A stretch of 64,000 nt of DNA. Origin: Poseidonocella sp. HB161398. GTDB taxonomy: Bacteria > Pseudomonadota > Alphaproteobacteria > Rhodobacterales > Rhodobacteraceae. Under the pieces are notes generated by a model. It ran no database searches. It was not told where the DNA came from and saw only the letters and a list, made by a program, of their open reading frames with translations. The stretch spans positions 62,001-126,000 of the forward strand of contig NZ_VATA01000018.1 of assembly GCF_005870025.1 (NCBI RefSeq), in the 5' to 3' direction. The translations under genes and the position numbers were made by a program. Below are positions 46,794 through 55,409 of the stretch, in pieces (within the stretch, counting starts at the first letter, position 1; every line of letters starts with the position of its first letter).

Positions 46794-49375
46794 CCGAGGA
46801 TCCGCGAGACCATTTCGGTGGTGTCGCGGCTCAGGGACGGGGCGGCGAGGATGCGCTCCAGCGCCTCGCGCATCTGCGCGCGGCGGTCGTCATCGTAGCG
46901 CCGCCAGGTCTCGAAGGCGGTGGTCATCCGCGCCGTGGTCTGCGGGTTCACCGGGTCGAGCCGGATCAGCCAGTCGGCCACCAGCGCATAGCCCGCCCCC
47001 GAGGGATCGTGGAAGCCCGCCAGGTTGCCGGCGAAGCCGCCGATCAGGGCGCGGAAGCGGTTCGGGGTCTTCCAGGTGAAGTCGCGGTGCCCGGCCAGGG
47101 CGCGGGCGGTGGCCACGGCGGTCTCGGGCGGCGCCATCCCGGCCTGCAGCCCGAACCACTTGTCGAGCACCAGCCGGTCGCCCTTCCACTGCTCGTAGAA
47201 CCGCGCGAGCTCCCGGTCGGCACTGCCGATCGAGACCAGCGCGGCCAGCGCCCCGAACTGCTCGGTCATGTTGTCGGCGGCCTCGAACTGGCTGCGCGCG
47301 CGGTTGCCGCCATCGAGCAGCGTCATCAGCGACAGCGCGGCGCCGCCCAGGGCGCGCATCCCGGCCGAGGCGGCATCGGGGCTGTAGGGCCCCTCGACCC
47401 GGCAGAATTCGAAGAGCGCGGCCAGCCGCGGCCGCATCTCGTTGGCCATCGCCTCGCCGAAGGCGCGGCGGGTGCGGTAGATCGCGATCGGGTCGGGCAC
47501 GACGCCCGCGTCATGCAGCGCCTGGGCCAGGTCGTCCTGCGAGGGCAGGGCGAGGCAGAGCGCGCGGAAGGCCGGGTCGAGACCATGCTCGCCGATGAGG
47601 TCGTGGAGCGCCTCGATATAGGCGGCATCGGGCTCGGCGCCGTCGCGCAGCATCGCCAGCATCGCGTCGCGCGCCAGCGCCCGGCCGGCTTCCCAGCGGT
47701 TGAACGGGTCGGTGTCATGCGCCAGCAGGAAGAGGCGCTCCGCGGCGCTGGAGTTGCGGTCGAGGATCACCGGCGCCGAGAAGCCGCGCAGCACCGAGGC
47801 GACCGGGCGTTCGGCGAGCCCGTCGAAGCGGAAGGTCTGGCGCCGTTCCTCGAGCTCCAGCACCCGGGTCGGCACCACTTCGCTTCCGTCGGCGGCAATC
47901 AGCCCGACCGCCACGGGGATCAGCAGCGGCGCCTTCTCGGGCTGGCCGGGGGTGGGCGGCGTCTGCTGCGTCAGGGTCAGCGTGAAGGTGCCGTTCTTCC
48001 AGCTCTCTTCCGCCGTCACCCGCGGCGTCCCGGCCTGGGCGTACCAGCGCTTGAACTGCGACAGGTCGCGCTCGCAGGCATCTTCGAAGACCTTCAGCCA
48101 GTCCTCGATCGTGCAGGCCTGGCCGTCATGGCGGCGGAAATAGAGGTCGAGCGCCTTGGCATAGCCCTCGGCCCCGACCAGGCGGCGCAGCATGCCGATC
48201 AGCTCGGCGCCCTTCTCGTAGACGGTGGCGGTGTAGAAGTTGTTGATCTCGACGAAGCTCTCGGGGCGCACCGGATGCGCCAGGGGCCCGTTATCCTCGC
48301 GGAACTGCCGGGCGCGCAGCGCCAGAACGTCGTTGATCCGCTGCACCGGGGCAGAGCGCTCGTCGGCCGAGAACTGCTGGTCGCGGAAGACGGTCAGGCC
48401 CTCCTTCAGGCAGAGCTGGAACCAGTCGCGGCAGGTGATGCGGTTGCCGGTCCAGTTGTGGAAGTACTCATGCGCGATGATCGACTCGATGCGCTCGTAA
48501 TTGGCATCCGTGGCGGTCTCGGGGCTGGCGAGCACGGCGGAGGAGTTGAAGATGTTCAGCCCCTTGTTCTCCATCGCCCCCATGTTGAAATCGTCCACTG
48601 CGACGATGTTGAACACGTCCAGATCGTATTCGCGGCCATAGACCGTCTCGTCCCAGGCCATCGAGCGTTTCAGCGCGTCCATGGCGAAGGTGCATTTGCC
48701 CAGGTCGCCCTCGCGCACCCAGATGCCCAGCTTGACGTCCCGCCCCGAGCGGGTGCGGAAGCTGTCCGGGTGGCTGACCAGCTCGCCCGCGACCAGCGCG
48801 AATAGATAGGCGGGCTTCTTCCAGGGGTCGTGCCATTCGGCGAAGCCCTCGCCGACCTTGCCGGGATTGCCGTTCGACAGCAGCACCGGCAGATTGCCCT
48901 CGATCCGCACCGAGAAGGGCGCCATCACGTCGGGGCGGTCGGGATAGTAGGTGATCTTGCGGAAGCCCTCGGCCTCGCACTGGGTGCAGTACATGCCGTT
49001 CGACATGTAGAGCCCCTCGAGCGCGGTGTTCTCCGACGGATTGATCTCGACCTCGGCCTCCCAGATGAAGGGCTTGGCGGGGACCTCGCAGCTCAGCCCG
49101 GTCTCGATGACGCGCGGCTTGACCGGATTGCCGTCGATCCGCGCGCCGATCAGCTTCAGCTTCTCGCCATGCAGGAAGATCTGCGGCTTGGCGTCCTTCT
49201 TCCGCGGCAGGGCCGGGGCGGCCGGGTTCGGGCGGAAGGCGATGCGGCTGACCACGCGGGTCGCGGTCGGATGCAGGCGGAAGACCAGATCGACCTTGTC
49301 GATCAGGTGCGTGAAGGGCGCGTAGTCCTTCAGGTAGACGGTTTCCGCGGCAGATTGGGGGCTCGCATCGCGCAT
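46790..49375 (-). CDS. pepN: Aminopeptidase N (M1 family)
   Basis: An 861-residue zinc aminopeptidase of the PepN branch that removes N-terminal residues from peptides in the cytosol. The substrate-binding GAMEN motif appears in NMGAMENKGLNIF, and the zinc site HEYFHNWTGNR with the later Glu in LKEGLTVFRDQQ (HExxH-x18-E). DUF3458-type C-terminal domains follow. Length and order match E. coli PepN. It is followed by a coupled lipoprotein and lies upstream of no close partner; the LytM lipoprotein is 109 bp away on the same strand. Confidence 0.95.
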   Translation of the reverse strand: MRDASPQSAAETVYLKDYAPFTHLIDKVDLVFRLHPTATRVVSRIAFRPNPAAPALPRKKDAKPQIFLHGEKLKLIGARIDGNPVKPRVIETGLSCEVPAKPFIWEAEVEINPSENTALEGLYMSNGMYCTQCEAEGFRKITYYPDRPDVMAPFSVRIEGNLPVLLSNGNPGKVGEGFAEWHDPWKKPAYLFALVAGELVSHPDSFRTRSGRDVKLGIWVREGDLGKCTFAMDALKRSMAWDETVYGREYDLDVFNIVAVDDFNMGAMENKGLNIFNSSAVLASPETATDANYERIESIIAHEYFHNWTGNRITCRDWFQLCLKEGLTVFRDQQFSADERSAPVQRINDVLALRARQFREDNGPLAHPVRPESFVEINNFYTATVYEKGAELIGMLRRLVGAEGYAKALDLYFRRHDGQACTIEDWLKVFEDACERDLSQFKRWYAQAGTPRVTAEESWKNGTFTLTLTQQTPPTPGQPEKAPLLIPVAVGLIAADGSEVVPTRVLELEERRQTFRFDGLAERPVASVLRGFSAPVILDRNSSAAERLFLLAHDTDPFNRWEAGRALARDAMLAMLRDGAEPDAAYIEALHDLIGEHGLDPAFRALCLALPSQDDLAQALHDAGVVPDPIAIYRTRRAFGEAMANEMRPRLAALFEFCRVEGPYSPDAASAGMRALGGAALSLMTLLDGGNRARSQFEAADNMTEQFGALAALVSIGSADRELARFYEQWKGDRLVLDKWFGLQAGMAPPETAVATARALAGHRDFTWKTPNRFRALIGGFAGNLAGFHDPSGAGYALVADWLIRLDPVNPQTTARMTTAFETWRRYDDDRRAQMREALERILAAPSLSRDTTEMVSRILG

Positions 49376-49484
49376 CGGGGACTCCTCTGTTCGGACGGAG
49401 CCTAGACCCGCGGCGCGCGAAGCGGAAGGGGCTGCCGGGCGCGATGCCGTGATCGGTCGCGCCCGGGCCGGATCCGTTTCCGGG

Positions 49485-50609
49485 TCAGTTCAGGTAGTCG
49501 ATCGGATCGACGCTTTCGAAGCCGTTTCTGACCTCGAAATGCAGGAAGCCCGGATCGGACTGGCGGACGACGCCGATCTGCTGGCCGCGGCCGACCGTGT
49601 CGCCCTTGGCCACCGCGATCGAGTCGACATTCGCATAGACGGTCAGCAGCCCGTCGGAATGGCGGATGACCACGATCGGCACCTGGTCGACATCGCGGGT
49701 GATCGCCGCGACGGTGCCGGAATCGGCGGCGCGGACCGGCGAGCCGGCCGAGGCGGAGAAGTCCACGCCCTCGTTCGAGCCCTTCTCGTAGCCGCGCAGG
49801 ATGCGGCCCTCGACGGGCTTGGCCAGCCGCGCGGTGTCCGAGGCCGAGGTCTGCGGCGCATCGATCGGGGCGACGGCCACCGGCGCGGCCGGGGCCGGCG
49901 CGGGCTCGTCATTCTCGGGCAGCGGCTCGGCCGCGCTTGGCGGCTCGGCGACTTTGGTGCCCTCGCCGGGGATGGAGGCATCCGCGGGCGCCGCGCTGGC
50001 GCTTGCGGCGGCGGCGGGCTGCTGGCCGGGCAGCGGGATCAGCAGCACCTGGCCCTCGCGCACCGCATAGTCCGGCGGCAGGCCGTTCCAGTCGGCGAGG
50101 CCGCGCACCGAGACATTGTAGAGCCGCGCGATCGAATAGGCGGTCTCACCGCGGGTGACGGTGTGGCGCACCGGCTCGGCCGCGTTCTGCGTGCCGCCCG
50201 GGGCGGAGCTACCATCAGCGCGGTCGAGCGCCGCGCCCGCGATCGAGGCGATGTCGCTGCTTTCGGCGGCGCCCCCGGCAGAGAGCCGGACCGGCAGCAC
50301 CAGAAGCTCGCCGTCGCGCAGCGACGCATTCTCGGGCAGGCCGTTATGCCGCGCCAGCGTGCCCGCATCGATGCCCAGTCTCGCGGCGATCGTCGTCGGC
50401 GTGTCGCCCCGCTGGGCGCGCACCGCGTCATAGGTCGGATAGCTGATCACCCCGCGGCTGTCCGCGGGCGGCGGCGCGGCGGTCACCGGCGCGGACGGCG
50501 CATTGCCCGGATCGGTGCCGAAGATCGGCGGACTGACATTGGTGCAGGCGGCGACCAGGGCGACCGCGGCGAGCGAACCGGCTCTGAGGAGGTGCGGCTT
50601 GTGGCTCAT
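49485..50609 (-). CDS. NlpD-like lipoprotein with LysM repeats and degenerate LytM domain
   Basis: A 374-residue lipoprotein (lipobox with Cys22). Two LysM-like motifs follow: around residues 58-106 (TTIAARLGIDAGTLARHNGLP) and 147-192 (YSIARLYNVSVRGLADWNGLP), then a Pro/Ala-rich linker and a C-terminal M23 domain. The M23 metal ligands are altered: NEGVDFSASAG lacks the first His, YANVD replaces the Y-A/G-H strand and FLHFEVR keeps one His. It is thus probably an inactive LytM factor that activates amidases at the septum, like NlpD/EnvC. It ends the surE-pcm operon, as in many proteobacteria. Confidence 0.88.
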   Translation of the reverse strand: MSHKPHLLRAGSLAAVALVAACTNVSPPIFGTDPGNAPSAPVTAAPPPADSRGVISYPTYDAVRAQRGDTPTTIAARLGIDAGTLARHNGLPENASLRDGELLVLPVRLSAGGAAESSDIASIAGAALDRADGSSAPGGTQNAAEPVRHTVTRGETAYSIARLYNVSVRGLADWNGLPPDYAVREGQVLLIPLPGQQPAAAASASAAPADASIPGEGTKVAEPPSAAEPLPENDEPAPAPAAPVAVAPIDAPQTSASDTARLAKPVEGRILRGYEKGSNEGVDFSASAGSPVRAADSGTVAAITRDVDQVPIVVIRHSDGLLTVYANVDSIAVAKGDTVGRGQQIGVVRQSDPGFLHFEVRNGFESVDPIDYLN

Positions 50610-50720
50610 CTGCTCATCTTCCTTCTGGCGCGCGCCCTCTGCGGGACGCTTTCCGCGCGTGTCACAACAAAAAAATTCGGCCGCGCCGCCTCGTGCCGCA
50701 CAGACCGGTCCCCGTCGGGG

Positions 50721-51365
50721 CTATATCTCGTCATGTCCGAGCCCTTCGACAAGGGGAACGAAGCGGACGTCGCCGAGTTCTTCGTATTCCACCCCCTGAG
50801 GGCCGCGGACTGCCTTGATAAGCCGCTGCACCGAATGGGACTGGCCCACCGGCACGACCATTGTACCGCCCTCGCGCAGCTGCGCCAAGAGCGTGCCGGG
50901 CGGATCCTCGGCTGCGGCGGTCACGAGTATGCGGTCGAAGGGCGCGACAGCGGGCAGGCCGCGGCTGCCGTCCGAGGTCATCGCGGTGACATTGGAGAGA
51001 TCGAGCGCCTGGAATCGGCGCGTGGCCTCCTCGACCAGCCGCCGGTGGCGGTCGACGGTATAGACCCGCCGCGCCAGATGGCTGAGCACTGCCGCCTGGT
51101 AGCCCGAGCCGGTGCCGACCTCTAGCACGGTGTCGCGCGGCCCGACATTCAGCGCCTGGGTCATCCGCGCGACCACCGAGGGCTGCGAGATGGTCTGGCC
51201 GCAGGGGATCGGCAGCGGCATGTCGTCATAGGCGCGCTCGGCGAAGGTGCCGGTGATGAAGAGGCCCCGGTCCACGGCCTCCATGGCCTTGAGCACGCGG
51301 TCGTCCAGGATGCCCTGCTGCCGGAGGCGAAAGATGAACTGCATCTTCTGTTCGGCCGAGCTCAT
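50721..51365 (-). CDS. pcm: Protein-L-isoaspartate O-methyltransferase
   Basis: A 214-residue SAM-dependent enzyme that methylates L-isoaspartyl residues to start repair of aged proteins. Visible are [21 protein letters not shown] (conserved substrate segment), the SAM loop [15 protein letters not shown] (near residue 80), and [29 protein letters not shown]. It starts 7 bp after surE and is followed by the LytM lipoprotein, giving the classic surE-pcm-nlpD order. Confidence 0.96.
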   Translation of the reverse strand: MSSAEQKMQFIFRLRQQGILDDRVLKAMEAVDRGLFITGTFAERAYDDMPLPIPCGQTISQPSVVARMTQALNVGPRDTVLEVGTGSGYQAAVLSHLARRVYTVDRHRRLVEEATRRFQALDLSNVTAMTSDGSRGLPAVAPFDRILVTAAAEDPPGTLLAQLREGGTMVVPVGQSHSVQRLIKAVRGPQGVEYEELGDVRFVPLVEGLGHDEI

Positions 51366-51372
51366 GGGCGTG

Positions 51373-52167
51373 CTACCCTTCGTCGAGCCGGGCCGCGAGC
51401 CCGGCGAGATGGTCCTGCGCGGTCAGGTCGGCCCGCAGCGGCGTGACGGAGATGTAGCCGTCGAGATTGGCCGCCACATCCGATCCCGGCGCCGAGCGCA
51501 CCCTCTGGTCGCCGCCCCGCGCCCAGAGGAACTGCCGTCCCGAGGGCGAGGGCTGCGCGGTGACCGAGAAATTCACCCCCGGACGCCGTCCCTGGGCCGC
51601 GACCCGCGTGCCCTTGACCTCGGCGGCCGCGCAGGCCGGGAAATTGACGTTGTAGAACAAGTGGTAGCCCGCTTCGGCATCCCAAGAGGCCTTGTCGAGC
51701 AGCGCGCGGACGATGCGCGGCCCATGGACGCCGGCGGCCTCGAAACTGTCCTCGAGCCGGACATTGCCGGGGCCGTAGAACTGCGACAGCGCGACCGAGG
51801 GGATGCCCTGCAGCGCGCCTTCGAGCGCGCCGCCGAGCGTGCCGGAATAGAGCACGTTCTCGCCCGAGTTGTTGCCGCGGTTGACGCCCGAGAGGATCAG
51901 GTCCGGCGGATGGTCCGGCAGCACGTGGTAGAGCCCGGCGAGCACGCAGTCGGCCGGGGCGCCCTCGGCGGCGAAGCGCCGCGGGCCCAGCTCCGCGATC
52001 ATCGTCGGATGGGTGTAGCTGATGCAGTGGCCGACGCCCGACTGCTCGAAGGCCGGGGCGACGGTCCAGACCTCGCCGTCCGGCCCCGCGACCTCTGCGG
52101 CGATGCGTTCGAGCACGGCCAGGCCCGGGGCGTTGATGCCGTCGTCATTGGTAATCAGGATGCGCAA
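51373..52167 (-). CDS. surE: 5'/3'-nucleotidase SurE
   Basis: A 264-residue metal-dependent phosphatase acting on nucleoside monophosphates and stationary-phase survival. [11 protein letters not shown] with the metal-binding Asp pair opens the protein. PSGVGHCIS-like [16 protein letters not shown] and [28 protein letters not shown] carry the catalytic Ser/Asn. The usual start ([10 protein letters not shown]) falls on a TTG at 52165-52167, with ACGAGGA about 12 nt upstream; an in-frame ATG at 52236 would add 23 residues not seen in the family. Upstream partner of pcm. Confidence 0.93.
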   Translation of the reverse strand: MRILITNDDGINAPGLAVLERIAAEVAGPDGEVWTVAPAFEQSGVGHCISYTHPTMIAELGPRRFAAEGAPADCVLAGLYHVLPDHPPDLILSGVNRGNNSGENVLYSGTLGGALEGALQGIPSVALSQFYGPGNVRLEDSFEAAGVHGPRIVRALLDKASWDAEAGYHLFYNVNFPACAAAEVKGTRVAAQGRRPGVNFSVTAQPSPSGRQFLWARGGDQRVRSAPGSDVAANLDGYISVTPLRADLTAQDHLAGLAARLDEG

Positions 52168-52266
52168 GGGGAAAGTGTCCTCGTCCAGTCCCGTCGGGGA
52201 TAGAAGACCGCCGCGCGCGGGTAAATCCCCCGCCATGCGGTTTTGCGGCGGGGTGATGGATATGTC

Positions 52267-53262
52267 TCAGGATATCCCGTCCGGGCCCGCCGAACGGGCG
52301 CTGCGGGCGGCCTTCTGGCGCGCGAGCAGGCAGAGCCAGTCATGCGCCAGCGTCGCGGCGGCCAGCGCAGTGACCTCGGCATGGTCGAAGGGCGGCGAGA
52401 CCTCGACCAGATCCATCCCCGCCAGATCCAGCCCGTCGAGCCCGCGCACCAGCTCCAGCGCCTGCCAGGAGGCCAGCCCGCCCGGCACCGGCGTGCCGGT
52501 CCCCGGCGCGAAGGCCGGGTCGAGCGCGTCGATGTCGAAGCTCAGATAGACCGGCGCGTCGCCCGCCCGCTCGCGCACCGCCGCGATCGCCGCATCGATG
52601 CCGTTGCGGTGGATCCAGGGCGCGGTGAGGATCCGGAAGTCCGGATCGGCGTCGTTATGGGTGCGCAGCCCGACCTGCGAGGAGCGCGCCACGTCGATGA
52701 TCCCCTCGGCCACAGCGCGGGCGAACATCGTGCCGTGGTCGAGCCGCGTGCCGTCGTCTTCCCAGGTGTCGCAATGGGCGTCGACCTGCACCAGCGCCAG
52801 CGGCCCGAAGCGGCGGGCATGGGCACGCAGCAAGGGCAGCGAGATCGAATGGTCGCCGCCCAGCGTCAGCATCCGCGCGCCCGAGGCGAGGATCGCATCC
52901 GCATGGGCCTCGATCGCCGGACCGACGGTTGCGGGATGGTGCGGATCGAGCCAGGCATCGCCCCAGTCGATCACCGAGAGCGTCTCGAACGGGTCGACGC
53001 CCCAGGGAAAGGCCTTCAGCTCGGCCAGCTGCACCGAGGCCGCGCGGATCGCCTGCGGCCCCAGCCGCGTGCCGGTGCGGAAGGTCACGGCGCTGTCGAA
53101 GGGCACGCCCGAGACGACGGCATCGACGCCGCCGAGGTCGCGGCTGTAGCTGCGGCGCAGGAAGCTCAGCACCCCGCCATAGGTCATTTCCGGCCAGCGC
53201 CCCAGCCGTTCCTGGCGGCGGAAGGCCTGGTCGCCCTTCGCGCCGGTGATCTCCGCGGTCAT
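52267..53262 (-). CDS. speB: Agmatinase-family ureohydrolase
   Basis: A 331-residue binuclear manganese enzyme of the arginase/agmatinase family. Metal sites are LTLGGDHSISLPLL, VQVDAHCDTWEDD and YLSFDIDALDPAFAPGTGTPVPGG, all intact. Agmatinase splits agmatine into putrescine and urea; guanidinobutyrase and related activities share the same motifs, so the symbol is provisional. The gene is followed on the same strand by surE (100 bp apart) and preceded by the class V aminotransferase. A possible polyamine or guanidine pathway is suggested but not proven. Confidence 0.85.
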   Translation of the reverse strand: MTAEITGAKGDQAFRRQERLGRWPEMTYGGVLSFLRRSYSRDLGGVDAVVSGVPFDSAVTFRTGTRLGPQAIRAASVQLAELKAFPWGVDPFETLSVIDWGDAWLDPHHPATVGPAIEAHADAILASGARMLTLGGDHSISLPLLRAHARRFGPLALVQVDAHCDTWEDDGTRLDHGTMFARAVAEGIIDVARSSQVGLRTHNDADPDFRILTAPWIHRNGIDAAIAAVRERAGDAPVYLSFDIDALDPAFAPGTGTPVPGGLASWQALELVRGLDGLDLAGMDLVEVSPPFDHAEVTALAAATLAHDWLCLLARQKAARSARSAGPDGIS

Positions 53263-53355
53263 GCCCTGTCTCTCCGTGCTGCGGCGCCGGAAATCGGGCC
53301 GGTGCCGCAGCTTTTCCCGAGCGGGCGGGCGGCGTCAATCGCCCTGCTGCCGGGG

Positions 53356-54552
53356 TCAGCGCCCGGCGCAGACCGCGGCCGCCGCCTCCAGCGCGCCCTT
53401 GCCATGGGGAATGCCGAGCGCCAGCATGCCGGCCTCGATCGTGCCGAGCACGCCCAGCACCATATGGGCGTTCACATGGCCCATATGGGCGATGCGGAAA
53501 TAGCCGTCGGAATCGCGCTTCTCGACCGTCTCCATGCCCAGCCCGATGCCCAGCGTCACGCCGGCCTCGTCGGTCAGCCACTGGCGCAGCCGCGGCCCGT
53601 GCTCCTTGCCGATGCTGACCGTGGTCACGGCGTGGCTGCGCAGCGACGGATCGGCGATGTTGAAGGCGACGGGGCCGTCCGCGCCCCATGCCCCGACCGC
53701 TGCCCAGACGCTGCGCGCCAGGGTCGCGTGCCGCGCCCAGACATTCTCCATGCCCTCCTCGTGCAGCATGCTCAGCGCCTCGCGCAGGCCGTAGAGATGG
53801 TGGGTCGGCGCGGTGCCGTTGAAATACTGGTAGAACATCTCGGGCTCCGAGCGCGGCACCCAGTCCCAGTACATCGACACGGACTTCGCCTCGGCGCGGA
53901 AGGCCCTGGCGCGGTCGTTGAAGAAGACGAAGCCCAGCCCCGGCGGCGTCATCAGCCCCTTCTGCGAGGCGGTGATGACGACATCGGCGCCCCAGTCGTC
54001 CATCCGCATCTCGTCCACGGCGAGGCAGGCGATGCAGTCGACCATCAGGAGCGCGGGATGCCCGGCGGCGTCGATCGCGGCGCGCACGGCGGCGACATCG
54101 CTGCGCACCGAGGTGGCGGTGTCGGTCTGCACCATGGTGATGACGCGGATCTGGTGGCCGCTATCGGCGCGCAGCCGCTCCTCGACCCGGGCGGGATCGA
54201 CCGGCGACTGCAGGCCGAAATCCATCCGCTCGACATCGACGCCCATCCGTCCGGCGGTCTCCGCCCAGCCGAAGCCGAAGCGCCCGGTGCACAGCGCCAG
54301 CATCCTGTCGCCGGCCGACAGCACATTGGCGACCGAGGCCTCCCAGACGCCATGGCCGTTGGCGATATAGATTGCGACATGGCCGTCGGTGCAGGCGACC
54401 TTCTTCAGGTCGGGGATCATGCCGTCGGTCATCTCCGCCAGCGCGCCGTAGTAGATGTTCGGGGCAGGGCGGTGCATGGCCTGCAGCACCCGGTCGGGCA
54501 TGACCGAAGGGCCGGGAATTGCGAGATAGTGACGACCGTGAGCGAGAGACAT
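53356..54552 (-). CDS. Class V aminotransferase (serine/alanine--glyoxylate type)
   Basis: A 398-residue PLP enzyme. The start resembles serine-glyoxylate aminotransferases (HYLAIPGPSVMPDRVLQAMHRPAPNIY). VQTDTATSVRSDVAAVRAAIDAAG leads to MVDCIACLAVDEM, and VVITASQKGLMTPPGLGF holds the PLP-binding Lys (SQKGL). THHLYGLREAL follows. Members transaminate serine or alanine with glyoxylate in the cytosol. The ATG at 54552 gives the family N-terminus; the frame is open further upstream. It precedes the agmatinase-family gene with 93 bp between them. Confidence 0.88.
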   Translation of the reverse strand: MSLAHGRHYLAIPGPSVMPDRVLQAMHRPAPNIYYGALAEMTDGMIPDLKKVACTDGHVAIYIANGHGVWEASVANVLSAGDRMLALCTGRFGFGWAETAGRMGVDVERMDFGLQSPVDPARVEERLRADSGHQIRVITMVQTDTATSVRSDVAAVRAAIDAAGHPALLMVDCIACLAVDEMRMDDWGADVVITASQKGLMTPPGLGFVFFNDRARAFRAEAKSVSMYWDWVPRSEPEMFYQYFNGTAPTHHLYGLREALSMLHEEGMENVWARHATLARSVWAAVGAWGADGPVAFNIADPSLRSHAVTTVSIGKEHGPRLRQWLTDEAGVTLGIGLGMETVEKRDSDGYFRIAHMGHVNAHMVLGVLGTIEAGMLALGIPHGKGALEAAAAVCAGR

Positions 54553-54731
54553 GACGCACCTTTCCGACTGCGCGAACCACCCCGTTCCGTTAGTGCGCCC
54601 CCCCGCCGCCGTCCAGCCTTTGGCGCGGTTTTTGCACCCGGGCCTTGATGGATCCCCCCCGAGCGCGTATTTCCCCGCCACTTGCGGTCCGATATCCACA
54701 GGAAGAGGACCGCGCAGATGACGGCAGGAAG

Positions 54732-55409
54732 ATGAATCCGATCAAGGCGCGGTTCCGCGAATTCGAGCACAAGATGCGCAGGAAATACGGGCGCAGGATC
54801 GGCACGCCGGCCGAGCGCCGGCAGGCGATGATGCATTTCCACCTGATCGACCACGGCATCCTGAGGGTGCTGTGGTGGAACATGGAGGAGATCGCGCCGG
54901 GCATCTGGCGGTCGAACCAGCCCTCTCCGCGCCGCGTGGCGCGCTATGCGCAGATGGGGATCCGCACGATCATCAACCTGCGCGGCCAGAAGCAGCATTC
55001 GCCCTATCTCTTCGAGCGCGAGGCCTGCGCCCGCTTCGGCATCGAGATGCTCGATATCGAGCTGTCGGCGCGCAAGCTGGTGCCGCGCGATGAGCTGCTG
55101 AACCTGGTCGCGCTGATGCGCCGCGCCGAGCGGCCGATGCTGATGCACTGCAAGTCGGGCTCGGACCGGGCGGGCTTCGCCGCCGTGCTGTATCTTGCCG
55201 TGGTCGACGGCCGGCCGATCGCCGAGGCGCGCAGGCAGCTCCACTGGAAGTACCTGCACCTGCGCAGCACCGATACCGGCATCCTCGACCATGTGCTAGA
55301 CACATACGAGGCCGATAGCCGCGCCAGCGGCCAGTCCCTCGAAGACTGGATCGCGACGCGCTACGATCACGAGGAACTGACAGAGAGCTGGAAGAGGTCG
55401 CGCAGATGA
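54732..55409 (+). CDS. Tyrosine/dual-specificity protein phosphatase
   Basis: A 225-residue phosphatase. The catalytic P-loop is HCKSGSDRAG, i.e. C-x5-R with the conserved GSDRAG, near residues 139-148. IAPGIWRSNQPSPRRVARYAQMGIRTIINLRG upstream is the typical start of the DSP fold. GCAGGAAG precedes the ATG at 54732. Its TGA overlaps the ATG of the ABC exporter, so the two are translated together; the pairing of a phosphatase with a lipid exporter suggests regulation of cell-envelope or glycolipid transport, which is inference. Confidence 0.9.
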   Translation: MNPIKARFREFEHKMRRKYGRRIGTPAERRQAMMHFHLIDHGILRVLWWNMEEIAPGIWRSNQPSPRRVARYAQMGIRTIINLRGQKQHSPYLFEREACARFGIEMLDIELSARKLVPRDELLNLVALMRRAERPMLMHCKSGSDRAGFAAVLYLAVVDGRPIAEARRQLHWKYLHLRSTDTGILDHVLDTYEADSRASGQSLEDWIATRYDHEELTESWKRSRR

